Shown here one piece after another: positions 1 through 12,200 of a stretch of 64,000 nt of DNA. Positions within the stretch are counted from its first letter, which is position 1. Each line of letters starts with the position of its first letter. The DNA is from Whitmania pigra (Eukaryota > Annelida > Clitellata > Hirudinida > Haemopidae), in contig JAJTWR010000329.1 of assembly GCA_021613335.1 (NCBI GenBank), forward strand, positions 79,501 to 143,500. The letters run 5' to 3'. A model generated the notes under the pieces. The model searched no databases. It was not told the origin of the DNA and was given only the letters and a program-made list of their open reading frames with translations. The translations under genes were made by a program, and so were the position numbers.

Positions 1-86
1 TCATTATCATTATCATATCATCATCATCATCCTCATCATCATCATCATTATTATTATATTATCATTATCATTATCATTATCATTAC
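1..86. repeat. ATC/ATT-type microsatellite
   Basis: Imperfect run of TCA, TTA and TTATCA units at the left edge of the window. It is low complexity only and is cut by the window edge. Confidence 0.9.
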
Positions 87-248
87 GGTCACGGATGAAT
101 TGTTTTGTTGAAGCAGCAACACCTTCCTTTAATGAAGCGTTGCAATTGTTGCTGACATTTGCCTTTATCAACAACTCGTCCAAACAAGAATTGCTCTCAA
201 TGACTGACAACAACAGCAACAATCAGAAAGCAATTGCTTGTGGCTTTA

Positions 249-1133
249 ATAATAATAATAATAATAGTTTATTTCTATGGCGCCTTGATTCTTCAAGGAA
301 CATTTTGAAGAGATGGGTCTTCAGCTGGCGCTTGAAGAGCTCGAGCGTGGGCTGAGACCGGATGATGGGGGGCAGGCTATTCCAGACGGCGGGCGAGGCA
401 TGAGAGAAGCCTCGGTTGACGATGGATGATATGTGGACAGGTTGATGGAGATGAATTATAGAAGATGAGCGGAGGTGATCGGGGATGTGACGGTGGCGAA
501 TGAGATGATGGAGATAAGGGGGGTTGAATGTGGTTAATGTGCGATAAGTGAGCAGAGATATTTTGTAGATGATGCGAAGATGGATGGGTAGCCAATGCAG
601 TTGTGTCAGGGCCTCGGAGCTGGTGAGATAGGGATTAAGAAGAACAAGTTTGGCTAACTTGTTTTGAATGCGCTGAAAGGAGAGGGTAAGAGAGGCTGGA
701 GCGCCATACAGGAGGGAGTTGCAGTAGTCAAGGCGGGAGAGGACCAGGCAGCGGGCGAGAGCAGCAGTCGTGTCAACCGAGAGGAGTGGGCGGATGTGTC
801 GTATAGCCCAGATGAGATGATTGCAAGATTTTGCTATGGAGGAGGCATGCTGTTTAAAGCTGAGGTGGGAATCAAAAGTAACGCCGAGAAGTTTTAGGGT
901 AGAAGAAGAAGGAAGAAGGGTGCCAGCGATAGTTATTGAAGATGGAGGGGATAGGTTTCTCAGTTGAAGAGGAGTGCCGATGAACATTATTTCGGACTTT
1001 TGAGGGTTGAGTTGAAGGAAGTTAACGAGGTGCCAGTCGTTAATGGCGTCTGTGCACCTTCGTAGATTGTCTAATTGAGCAGAGACGTTGTCGCTGGAGA
1101 GGACAGAGTAGAGACTCGTGTCATCCGAGTTTT
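249..1133 (-). mobile_element. 5'-truncated LINE, reverse-transcriptase C-terminal half
   Basis: On the minus strand this reads as one open frame of about 300 codons covering the second half of a non-LTR reverse transcriptase. It begins at a weakened catalytic box (SDDTSLY where family members have a Y/F-A-DD box), then the NPQKSE, LGVTFDSHLSF and LDYCNSLLYG segments, and ends with a WNSLPP-containing C-terminus. The LDYCN..LYG block is typical of the CR1/L2/Rex1 group. The copy breaks off at about 1133 on its 5' side, the usual signature of incomplete target-primed reverse transcription. At its 3' end (about 249-267) lies a short (ATT)n tail. Endonuclease and the first RT motifs are absent, so it cannot move by itself. 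Confidence 0.85.
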
Positions 1134-1563
1134 GTACCAAAATGACATTCTACGGAGATTAGATTATTTTCTTTCGTCGAATTCTTGTAATGTAACAATA
1201 TTTTACAAATTTTGCAACGTTTTCAGGAAAACAAATTTTTATAACACGCGTTATAATTTTAGGAACAAAATAATCTAATATTTCTACGAAACTCAATTTC
1301 TTCTCTGTGTCTGTTATTTACAGGCGTGACTGTGAAGTGATTTTTGTGAAAATAAGGTGGTAAAAATAAAAATTTAAAAAAATTAAAAAATAAACTTGTA
1401 GGTTAATTGATAAATTTATTGATCGACTAATCAAACTTAGGTGGATCTGATTCAGAATTCAGGAATGTAAAAAAAAAGGGGACACTGCGTAGGAAAACTT
1501 TACTAAATAGAACCATGAAAATAAATAAATATAAATTTAATTATAATATTTTGCAATACAAAC
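1134..1563. other. AT-rich spacer, no feature recognised
   Basis: AT-rich sequence with no open frame of interest and no recognisable transposon end. I see nothing in it beyond short A and T runs. Confidence 0.6.
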
Positions 1564-1692
1564 TTATTTTGTCGCCGGGTTGTTTTGTCCTGGGCTATTT
1601 TGTCGGGGCTATTTTGACGGGGCCATTTTGACGGTATTTTTCCGTCCTGGGCTATTTTGACGCCGGGCTATTTTGACGGGGCTGTTTTGTCT
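1564..1692. repeat. GGGCTATTTTGACG-type minisatellite
   Basis: About eight imperfect copies of a 14-18 bp GC-plus-T motif, with variants GGGCTATTTTGTCG, GGGCCATTTTGACG and GGGCTGTTTTGTC. It stands out from the AT-rich surroundings. It could be part of a transposon terminus, but no inverted partner was seen nearby. Confidence 0.75.
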
Positions 1693-1746
1693 GAGATTCG
1701 AACAAATTACAGCACTCTGCAAGGAAGACTCTCCATGATCACGGTG

Positions 1747-1976
1747 TATTATAATAATAAACGGTCATATATAATAATAATTGGTATATTTATAATAATA
1801 ATTGGTATATTTATAATAATAATTGGTATATTTATAATAATAATTGATATAATTATAATAATAATTGATATAATTATAATAATAATTGATATAATTATAA
1901 TAATATTTGATATCATTATAATAATAATTGATATAATTATAATAATAATAGATATATTTATAATAATAACTGATGG
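1747..1976. repeat. AT-rich 21-24 bp tandem repeat
   Basis: Roughly ten units built from TTGGTATATTTATAATAATAA and TTGATATAATTATAATAATAA variants. The open frames across it encode only Ile/Tyr/Asn runs and are artefacts of the repeat. Confidence 0.9.
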
Positions 1977-4283
1977 TCAGTAGAGGTTTTAGCTTCGAAA
2001 ACAAACCTCCACAAGATAAAGAAGTTCTACCTGTTGTTGTTGGTCATCAAAAGATGTCAAGCACTGGAATAAAAATTGAACCTAAAGCGATTTGTTAAAC
2101 ACATCATTAAGGTTGCTGTGAAATGTTGCAAAAAAGTTCCATTCTGAAGTCTCAATTAGTGCCTTTGTAATTATAGTATTGTTCAATTAATTTTGAAACT
2201 GATTAATCCAAAGTTAATGAACAATTTACGAGGTAATTGGTGAATTTTTAGTCTTAAAAAACATTAAAAAATCACTATATAAAAACCGCAAGAGAGCCCA
2301 TTCTGAATTTTGGAATATGGGTTCCTTATAATGTTCCACAAACATAAAAAAATAAATAGAAAAATACTTTTTGTACGAAATGACCTTAAACCGAATTTAA
2401 ATGTTTAAATAGAAATATTTTGCTAAATATTGAAAATAAAAATGTTTAACTGGGTTGCCCAAACAGATCATTCAAATACAATCATTTCCATATAAAGTGA
2501 TTTAAGTGCTCAAGAACTAAACTTACAGCAACTCACCATTTGACCAAAGTTCAACGACCCTTATTTCCAAGATTTCAGATGTTGTGTTGATTTGACGTGG
2601 AATTACCCAGTTGTAACAATATCATTGGTGGTAAAATATATGTGTGTATATGAAGTGCATTTCGGCTGTTATACGAAGGGCGTATCAGGTGTGTATTGTA
2701 TATATCGTGTGTTGTGATGTGTGGTCATTTTTATTCGAGTTGGTACATGTTTCGAGGCTGCTTAAATCTTGTAATTGGGCCTTATACATGTTTATTTTTG
2801 CATGTTTTATTCTTTTCAAGTTTTTTGCTAGTTTTTTTTTTATTATTTGAATTTGTTGAAATGCACTCCCAATCGGATATTATTCAGGCATTCAAAAGCA
2901 AAACATGTCGAAGTTATGTTAAAGTTTACTTCTACCATCAATTACAATAAAAACAATTGCATTTTAAACATTAATTAGATTAAATAGTTTGTCCTGTCAA
3001 GGTTTCTTCAAAAATTCTCCTTGAAAACTTAAAAATCGTGAAATTAGGCTCTAAAATTCTAAAGAAGTCTGCAGCAGTCATGATGATGATGCTGACAGAC
3101 AAGTGGTGAAACGTTGAAGTGATTGCGTTAGAGTCTTCGCTTGAAGTGAATAAATGAAGTGAACGTTTAATTCAGTTAACTGAATAGTTTTTATCACAAA
3201 ATAATCGAAACGTGAATTGCAGGTTATTATGGAACTAAAGATAACTTACGATGTCGTTATGTTACGATTGAATTAGTTATTAATTAATTATGTATAAAAA
3301 TTAAATAGATAAAATATGTTAGCAAATATTAAAAATTGTTAAAAACTGCTGAACTAATAAGAATGAGTTTTTTTTTTATAACGAAAGAGAAACTAATCTC
3401 TTATTAATCTCTTATTATTTAGAGTGTCACTCAATATTTCCATTTTCAATGTTTTTTAAAAAATATATTCAGATAATCCTAAAATCGGAGGCTGGTGAAA
3501 CAAAATTATTTCTTTTCATGAATTTTTCTTTCAATAAAAGTTTAAAACTCTCAGACTCTTATAAGTGAATTTATTGATTAAACAAAATTATTATCAAAAT
3601 ATAAAGTGAAATAAAAATGTTTAAACAGTGAAATGTATGAATTAAACACAAATTACGATAAATTAAGATACTTAATCGTAACACTTATTTTGATTACAAA
3701 TCTTCGCTTAGGATGACGAATGGAAAATGATTATATGAAGACGAAAGTTGAGATTTATGAGGTCATGAACCAATTTTCATCTCATCACTTTCTGAGGAAT
3801 ATAAGCACCAGGCACCTCTTAATGAGATCATCAAATATTGTCCTCGTCATCAAGTAAGCTTAGGAAATGAATCAAATCGTCCATTCATCAAATACTTTAA
3901 ATTCATAAAACTACTACTGTTACTAATACCAGCAACTCTTTCTGTGTTCAACTCGTATTTGGAAGCTCATATTAAATAACGCTCATAAAATATTCCACAA
4001 ACTGCTAAAAACTTAAACAAATGTTTTTAAAACGTTGGTTAATCACTGACTATGTTGGAATAAAATTTCCATGAATTATTAAAATGATACGTTGAATAGT
4101 TTCATAACAAATGGACAGCAAAACATTTGTCGCGAGACAAAAACGTGGAAAACGGAAATGTCAAAAATTAGAAGATTTTCCTAATTTATGGAACATTGTC
4201 CATCACTGTCCAAACTGGCTTCACTTTACGTTCATTTTATGGTTTCATAAATCAGAAAATGTGCAAGAAATTCTTACGATATC
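1977..4283. other. AT-rich intergenic DNA, no gene recognised
   Basis: About 2.3 kb of AT-rich sequence. Short open frames at 2644-2950 and 4111-4293 lack codon structure, homology and splice context, and I do not call them. Confidence 0.6.
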
Positions 4284-4410
4284 TCTATTATAATTTCTAT
4301 AATTGATTTTATAATGAATTATAATTCTATTATAATTTCTATAATTGATTTTATAATGAATTATAATTCTATTATAATTTCTATAATTGATTTTATAATG
4401 AAATTATAAT
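4284..4410. repeat. 42-bp tandem repeat, three copies
   Basis: Three nearly identical head-to-tail copies starting at 4284, 4326 and 4368. Each begins TCTATTATAATTTCTATAAT and ends in GAATTATAAT; the third carries one extra A. The unit is itself rich in short inverted AT motifs. Confidence 0.9.
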
Positions 4411-4716
4411 AACAATTCATGTAATTATAACAGTAATTTTATAATCACAACAATATTTTATAAATTGATAATAATAATATCAATAATAATGACGTGCTTA
4501 ATTTTATTACTAATTAGCAAAAACTAATAACAATTATAATAATTTTAACATTAATAATATTAACAATAAAATAAATGTTATTTTTAAGAATTCAATTAGT
4601 TCATTTCGTAAGCTTATTAAGTTGCAGGGAGATGTTTTATATTCTTGAATTGAAGTTTTAATGAGATATTAAATCCTACTGAAATACAATGAAGATGTTT
4701 ATATTATAATATATAT

Positions 4717-5295
4717 CTCGAATATGCCTCCCCAGTCTGGAATCCACATCACAAATACTTAATTGACAAAATAGAAAATGTGCAAAGGCGGTTCACCAAA
4801 TCAATTCCATCTGTGGCATCATATCCATACATGGAGAGACTAAGGTTGCTCAAGCTTCCAACCTTGGAAAGGCGGCGACTTCTGGCTGATTTAACACTTG
4901 GATTCAAAATATTACATGGCTTTACTAATACCTTTCTAATACAATCCTTCATTGCACAAAACTATACAGGAACACGAGGACATTGTCTTAAACTTAAACA
5001 AAGTAATTATTCTATAGACATTGTTAAATTCTCCTTTTTCAATAGAATCGTAAAGCCATGGAACGCATTGCCAGGTGATGTCGTTAAATCAACCACGGCC
5101 TCCTGCTTCAACGCTGTAATACGGGACATTGACTTTAGCCACTACTTAAATTACATTTAATCTATTGTATATGCTGCCCCTGTGTACATGCCGGTCGATG
5201 TCTTTTGTTTTCTCTCGCAATTGTGTTAGTGGTCCAATTGGGCCCTTCAATTGTGTCTAATAAATAAATAAAAAAAATAAAAAAAATAAATAAAT
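4717..5295 (+). mobile_element. 5'-truncated LINE, RT C-terminus and tail
   Basis: The open frame starts mid-protein (LEYASPVWNPHHKYLI), continues through an ENVQRRFTK block, a TRGH block and a PWNALP block, and stops at 5158-5160. A 3' untranslated stretch follows, then a tail of AATA/A units (about 5259-5301). The protein closely resembles the C-terminus of the nested LINE at 9890-13927 and of the minus-strand copy at 28850-30853, so all three belong to one APE-type group (Jockey/CR1-like). It is a dead 3' fragment. Confidence 0.85.
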
Positions 5296-5301
5296 AAATA
5301 A

Positions 5302-6803
5302 TTTATAAGTTTTCAATATCTCGAGTAGCATGTGAATGCGTCTGTTAAAATGAATTTTAAATGTTTCTTAAGTTTTCGTAAAATCCATGAAAAACTAATT
5401 TTAAAATTAAAAATTTCCTCATTTTAAAAGTTAATAAACAACTTTTTTGTCGCTAAGTTTCAAATAACATTTTAAGTTGAGACATTTTGAATGAATTTAT
5501 TTTTCGTCAATTTGGACTTTTTTTTAGAAATTTTTAATGCCAAACAAAAAGTACTAGTAATTGAAATTAAGAATTAATGTCGTAAAATTATCGAAATAAT
5601 AGTAATATTTAAATTAATTTAAATTCGAAAAAATAATAACTTAAATCCAACTTTAAAAGAGCGAATACAGCGAATAAAGAACTACAAATCCCACAATCTT
5701 CGCACGTTATTCTCTCAAATAATTGATTTGGCCTTGTAATTTAAAGAAAATATTTTTAACAACTATTCTATTTTTATCTTTCTTTAGGTTTTCAATCTCT
5801 TTGAAAGAACACGAAAAACATGGAATAGCTTGAAACATCTCGTCAGACTTTGATTAACAAACATTGTTTATCATTGAAATGGCATCGAATAACATGACAT
5901 TGTAACTATTAATTTTAATTAATCAGTAACACATAATGTAACATTTTCAAAAGGAAACTTTATTATTAATCTAATAATAACAATATTGTTAAAATTAATA
6001 AGGAAAACTAAATCCTAAGCTTGATTTTATTTTTTAAAAATTAGTTACAAATTATTTTATGAAATTCTACCTCTTCATCAAAATATTCACTTAAACTTAA
6101 TTAGCAGTCCAGATGAATCTTCTTTTGTTGAAATGACCCAGGTCCTGTCGAAGGTTTAAAAAGAAGGAAGGAATGAAATTGTTGAAGGAATGAAATTGTT
6201 GCGAAAGGATTTTGAAAAACGAAACTTTAAGCACATTCTCGATGACGTGATATTCGATAATGGCAATTGATGAATTGATGTTTTATTGTTGCTGATGCTG
6301 CACATGATGATGTCGATGATTTTGCTGATGCTACTGATGCTGATGACGATGACGATGACGATGATGATGAATATGACTATGACGAATATTTATAATACAG
6401 ATGTTATTACAAATTATAAATAATTTAACATTATTTCTAAGAACGTCTATTTTTGCGTTTTACAATTTCACCTGCTTGCAAATGCTTCTCCAAGAACACA
6501 GTTTTCTTACTGTTAAAATCAAACCTTATTTTTTTGTCAAGTTTTGCACGAAGCCACATTTGTTCTAAAGTATTTTTAAGTTTATATTTTAAAGTGGTAT
6601 ATTGTAATGGTAAATTATGTATTGATATATGCTTGTTGAAATATCCAAAAATGTTTAGTGTGTTTTTAATGTATTGTTTTAATAATGTTAATTTTTTCAA
6701 GATTTATTTTTAAAAATAGTAAATTTACTTCTTTACTTCCCTGTGACAACATAAAAATGCAATAAGTCCTGTCACGTGAAATGTGTTGCTTTCATCGTAG
6801 TTC

Positions 6804-6843
<40 letters not shown>

Positions 6844-6938
6844 TATATGTAATTCGTTGTAGTTACCCTATTGGATGATTGTTTACTTAACATTTGTATC
6901 ATGTTTCAAACTGCCAGATAAACATTCAATCATCTAAC
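5302..6938. other. AT-rich intergenic DNA with two short microsatellites
   Basis: No gene recognised. It contains an imperfect GATGAC/GATGCT run at about 6296-6373 and a clean (CAT)n run at 6807-6843. The overlapping open frames at 6437-6713 on the two strands are low complexity and unsupported. Confidence 0.6.
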
Positions 6939-6981
6939 AACAACAACAACGACGACAACAACTACAATAATAATAATAATA

Positions 6982-7029
<48 letters not shown>

Positions 7030-7076
7030 TAATAATAATAATAATATAATAATAAATAATAATAATAATAATAATA

Positions 7077-7124
<48 letters not shown>

Positions 7125-7255
7125 TATAATAATAATAATAATTATAATAATAATAATAATAATAATCGCATGTATTATTATTATTATCGTATGTATTATT
7201 ATTATCGCATGTATTATTATTATCGCATATATTATTATTAATAATAATTATTATT
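6939..7255. repeat. (AAT)n microsatellite with interruptions
   Basis: More than 300 bp of AAT/ATT units with CGCATGT interruptions. Its strand sense switches from AAT to ATT near 7175, so the two halves can pair as an imperfect hairpin. Confidence 0.9.
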
Positions 7256-7520
7256 ATTATTATAATTCGTGGTGGCGGGGTCTTCGGCATGGCGGGAACG
7301 CTGACAGAAGCAGACATGGGCGTCTGCGGCCGAATGCAACCATAGGTGGTTGGACGGAGCGCCAAAATCGTGCGCAGCTGGATTCGGGTTGAGGTCGGGT
7401 TGAGGTCATGCGAGGAATCTCAATCAAACGGTCTCTGCCTGAATGAGGAGAACGTTCGGGGTTTCGGACCTTGAAGGTCCCCTCGTAAAAAAGAGCACAA
7501 AATAAAAAATAATAATAATA
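7256..7520 (+). mobile_element. GC-rich segment with (AAT)n tail, possible retroelement 3' end
   Basis: An abrupt GC-rich block of about 240 bp in AT-rich DNA, ending in AAAGAGCACAAAAT followed by AATAATAATA. A GC-rich body with a simple A/T tail in this orientation is what the 3' end of a LINE or a SINE looks like. No protein frame or clear RNA polymerase III boxes were recognised. It lies just before the first exon of the GPCR gene, so a regulatory or 5' untranslated role is the alternative. Confidence 0.35.
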
Positions 7521-7563
7521 TTAACGACAATAAGCTGATATACTGAATTCAATTTGTCGACAG

Positions 7564-9245
7564 ATGGCAGAGTTGTACATGGCAGAATATTACAACATGA
7601 CCCTTGAGAAATATTCTATGAATAATTATTCAGAATCAGAACAAGTTGTTTTGAGCAGGTGAGTTGCGTTTAGTTCCACTTTTAAACCAAATAATTCTTA
7701 TTTATTTAAAATCATATTATTTAGTAATTATCGTTAATTAAACTATTTCTTAATATTCTTACTATGATTTGAAAAGATTTTGTATTATTATATAATTAAT
7801 TAAAAGTAAGTTTGTGGTAAAAAAAAATTATTAATTAAAATTTGAGTCCAAATCCTTCATATTTCAAAACATTCTCCTGAATAATGCGTAAGAAGCCACA
7901 TAAATAATTCAATTTCACAAATCTCTTGCTTTGTAATTTTAAATTCTCAAAATAACTTATTAATATTAGAAAAATATTATATAATTTATAAAAATGTATT
8001 GTTGTTGAGGTTGGTTCTGCGGTTGCTTCATGTTGTGGTATTCGTCGATATTTCCATAAAATATTTATGCGCATAACCTGTCTAGAGTGTGAGCAAGTTT
8101 TCAATTGCAATCTTCTCATTATCTGCTCGGCTCGGCTGGGATGCATCGACGTCCGTCGTTTTTATTTTTGAGCATTTCCACTTATTTTCAGTCCTCCGAC
8201 AACAATAACAACTAGCAACTACAATAACAGCCGCACAGTCCTGATTGAAAGAGGGGCAAGTGAAAAGTGAAAAGGGTTTAAAAGTATTAAAATTTCCCCA
8301 AATGACCTATTTTTGTTTCCCATTAGTTTATTAACTTAACACATGAATAATTATTCCGTGACCGCTGCTACGCCGAGGACCAGAAATTTCTGTCGGAGAT
8401 CCTGCAGATCTACAGAAACAGTCACAGCAACTGCTCAGTAAAAGCATCCACACATTGAAAACAACAACAACAACACATTAAAAGCAACATAATAAAAACA
8501 TCGATACATAATAAAGGACAACAACACATCAGAAACCACTCGCAGAAGGCAACGTTTGAAATGTCACGGTTGATGGAGTGAAGGATTTCTTGAACGACTT
8601 TAAAATCACTCGAGACAAACCAATGGCAATCCGTCTTTATTTTAAAATATTTTTTCAAGTTTTTATTTTTGTTTTCAACCGTCATTTTGAGGGTTACAAA
8701 TGACCATGACACAAATTGTAGTTTTTTGACAATTCGGTTGATTGAGTGGTGGGACAATTTTCTTGGCGTAGAAGGTATTTTATGATCACGTGTTCGAGAT
8801 GACATGAAAATGGGGAATTTAGGGATGGTGTGAAACGTATTTTTTATGAGAGGCTTAAATCGTGGATGATTTGTTGATGTTTTTGAATTCGAGTTTCTGA
8901 AGTCTGTACCCGTAAGTTAGAGTTCGCAATCCTGGAATGGTTCTTGCAAAAAGTTTTGGATCATGTTGAATCATGCTCTGAGGCTCCAAACAACGGAAAA
9001 ATATTTGAGGATTGAGCGGACATAGGTGCAATACGCTTTGGTCAGATTTTTTTTTTTTTAATCTTTTCAGCGAAGCACTCAAGAAATAGACGTGCACTGA
9101 CCTAGGCCTTGCGAATGATGTGGTTGAATATGGGCTTTAAGAATGAATTTACTGTCAATGAGGTTACCAATGGGTCACGGATGCTATCTGTGGAGGATAC
9201 AATATCCGATATATGAGTCGTGAAGAAATTTGACGGTGCTGATGG

Positions 9246-9280
<35 letters not shown>

Positions 9281-12200
9281 GTTGTGTGTGTTTTGTTGAA
9301 CCCTAGTTGAAATAGCATATGGAAAAATGAAACTGAATAGGAATAAATCAGCTTGCTTGTGTTAGGCGAGTAATAGAATGATTCAAATTCAAGAATCTTA
9401 GAGATATGATAAAAGGAACATGCAGTTCTGAATCAGAGAAAGTAGAAACAAGCTTCCCTTCTAGAAAGGCCATTGGATCTCTAATATTAATATTAATATT
9501 CCTTACGACTGGTACAAGACTAGATATGGCTTACATTGCAGGTTATTTGTCTGGTGTTCATGACAAATCATGAAACATCAATCAATCAACTGAGGATCAA
9601 GTGACAGATGTGCTGACCCAACCACTTGACGGAGTTGACAGCTGAACATTTTGAATGAAAGAATGGGATTTTCTTTATTTTTTGTTTGTTTTGCAGACAT
9701 TGCAACAAAAAGGGAAAAAGATGAAAATGATCTGAGCTATGTTTTTTTAGTGATGTTACGTTAAGTTCACCTTTCTATTGAGTTCTATGGTTTTAGAGAG
9801 TTCTTGCTCAAGTGCAGTGATGGGTAGTTACTAACTATAAGTAGTTAACTACTAGTTAATAACTACTTTAAAGTAGTTAGGAAGTAATTGGTAATTGAGC
9901 GATAACGAGAGGTAAACACGGTTTCGAGAAGCTCTCCTTTTTTTCATAAACGGTTGAGCCAAATAGGTTGTATTAAGTTAGAATTACGTTCGTTTTGTTG
10001 GAATTTAATAAATTAATCGGTTTCGATTGATTTCGGTTGATTCCCTGAACGACTGTCTCGAATCATGTCTAAATCTGTTACATTGGAAAACCTGGAGATT
10101 ATTCTCTCCAGAGTTCTTGAGAGGAATAATGAAAGCATACAGCAAATGCTGGAGACGTCAATAAAAACAATAACAAACACAATGAAATCGTCTATCGAGA
10201 CAGTTATGCGAAGTTTTGCAGAAACAATGGCTAATCTTGTTTCAGGATTTAACAGCGTGCTGACCGTTGTCATGAAACAGTTTTCTGAAACCATAGACAA
10301 GTTCGGCGTGGGTGTGCAAACCAAGATTGAAACACTGGAAAACAAAATCTCTGAAACAGATAGACTGAGTGGGGAAGGAACCCAACACAACTTGGCAGAG
10401 GTGATTTCCAGAACCTTCTGGTCATTGGAACAAGAGAAGGAAGAAAAAAATATCAAATCCTCCAACGTGATTATCACTGGAATGAAACCAATTCCAGGCA
10501 TTTCTGACACAACCCAATTTCTAAACTTTTGTGAAAATCACCTAACAGTCAAGCCATCCGTCATCTCTACAAAGCGAATTGGTAGGGACGGTAAGAGACT
10601 GGTGGTACGTCTTTCGGGTTCCGAGGTTGTCGAGGATCTCATTGGATCCTCAGTTCTGCTTCGTACCTCATCAGATCCCATAGCAAAACTAACTTTCTTT
10701 AACCGGGACCTAACAAAAAGAGAGGCAGAGATTGAGTACAACAAGAGATGCCAAAGACGAGAAAGAATGAAGAAAAGCACAGAAGGTCAGGGAAATCCTC
10801 TCTTTCCCAGGCAACTCCACCCCTGAAGAAATGATAAATAGTAGGATAGACACCTCCAGAAGACTTGATGTCCCAGTTTCATTTCACCAGAAGACTCTTA
10901 GTTATCCAAGTTTTATTTACGATCTAAAGTTTAATTTCCTGGACCCTAGTGTTCCTTCAGTCTCTGCGAATAATACAAAGAATCATTCACCCCTTTCGGT
11001 TAAAAGGAATTTCAAGGACCAGATTTTCAAACTTGCTCTTACTAATATTAGAAGCATTAACAATAAGCTCACTGAGATCCATTTATTTCTCCACAATTTC
11101 AATCCAAACATCTTGTGTCTGACTGAAACATGGCTCTCAAATGACATGCCAAGCAGCCTTTTTCTGCCTAATGGTTTCACCGCTGTCCGATGGGATAGAC
11201 GTTCAAGAGGAGGAGGAGTTGCTTTGATTATAAAAAACATTACGTATCATCAGGTTCAAGTATCTCCGGATTATTCCCACATTGAAATTGTTTGTATAGA
11301 CTCAAGAATTGGCTCTCGAAACCACCGCTTTATTGGTTACTATCGGAGAGGAGGATTCGATCTGGCAGCTGAACAATATGCTACAGACAGCATTAAATGC
11401 TTGAGGCATCTCTGTTTAGGTGATCACAAGCTTTGTCTTATGGGAGACTTTAACCTTCCTGAGCTCAACTGGGAATTTACATCTGCTCCCAATAACTCTA
11501 TCTACAGGATATTTCTGGAGTTTTTCAACGACCTCGGCCTTCACCAATTTGTCAACTCTCCAACACGAAATAACAACATTCTCGACCTGATCTTGTCTAA
11601 TGACCCACTACTGATTTCAACGATAGAAGTAACTTGCCCACTTGCCTCGTCAGACCACAACATCATCACTTTCCGCCTGAATGGTACAACTCCACATACG
11701 AATATATCATCGCATGGCTACTATGACTTTAATAGGGCGGACTACATTAGCCTGAACAACTTCATATTCGCGATCGATTGGATTCAGACTTTTCAGAAAT
11801 GCTTATCAGTTGAAGAGTGTTGGACAAATTTCATGCTATGTCTGAAAGAGGGCATCAAACTGCATGTTCCCTTTGTCTTCAAGGGCTCTGGAAATATCAG
11901 AAAAGTTCCACATGAAACCTTACTTCTGAAAAAGCTTTACAAAATCAAACTCAAATACTGGCGCGAGTGGAAATCTAGTCCTGATCTTCAAAGAAAAATC
12001 AAATATACTAAGTTTTCAGAAAAATGCAGCAACCAACTTGCGGCATATCGGGCCAAGAAGGAAATGAATCTCATTAGCAAGAATAATTTAGGCAGCTTCT
12101 ACAGATATGTTAATAACAAGCTGTTTTGTCACTCATCGATTGGAGAAATAACAAAACAGGATGGAAGTATGACTTCAAATTCATTGGAAATAGCTGACAC

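Noticed and set aside
2644..2950. Overlapping Cys/Phe-rich plus-strand frames
   Set aside because: AT-rich low-complexity translation without homology or gene context.
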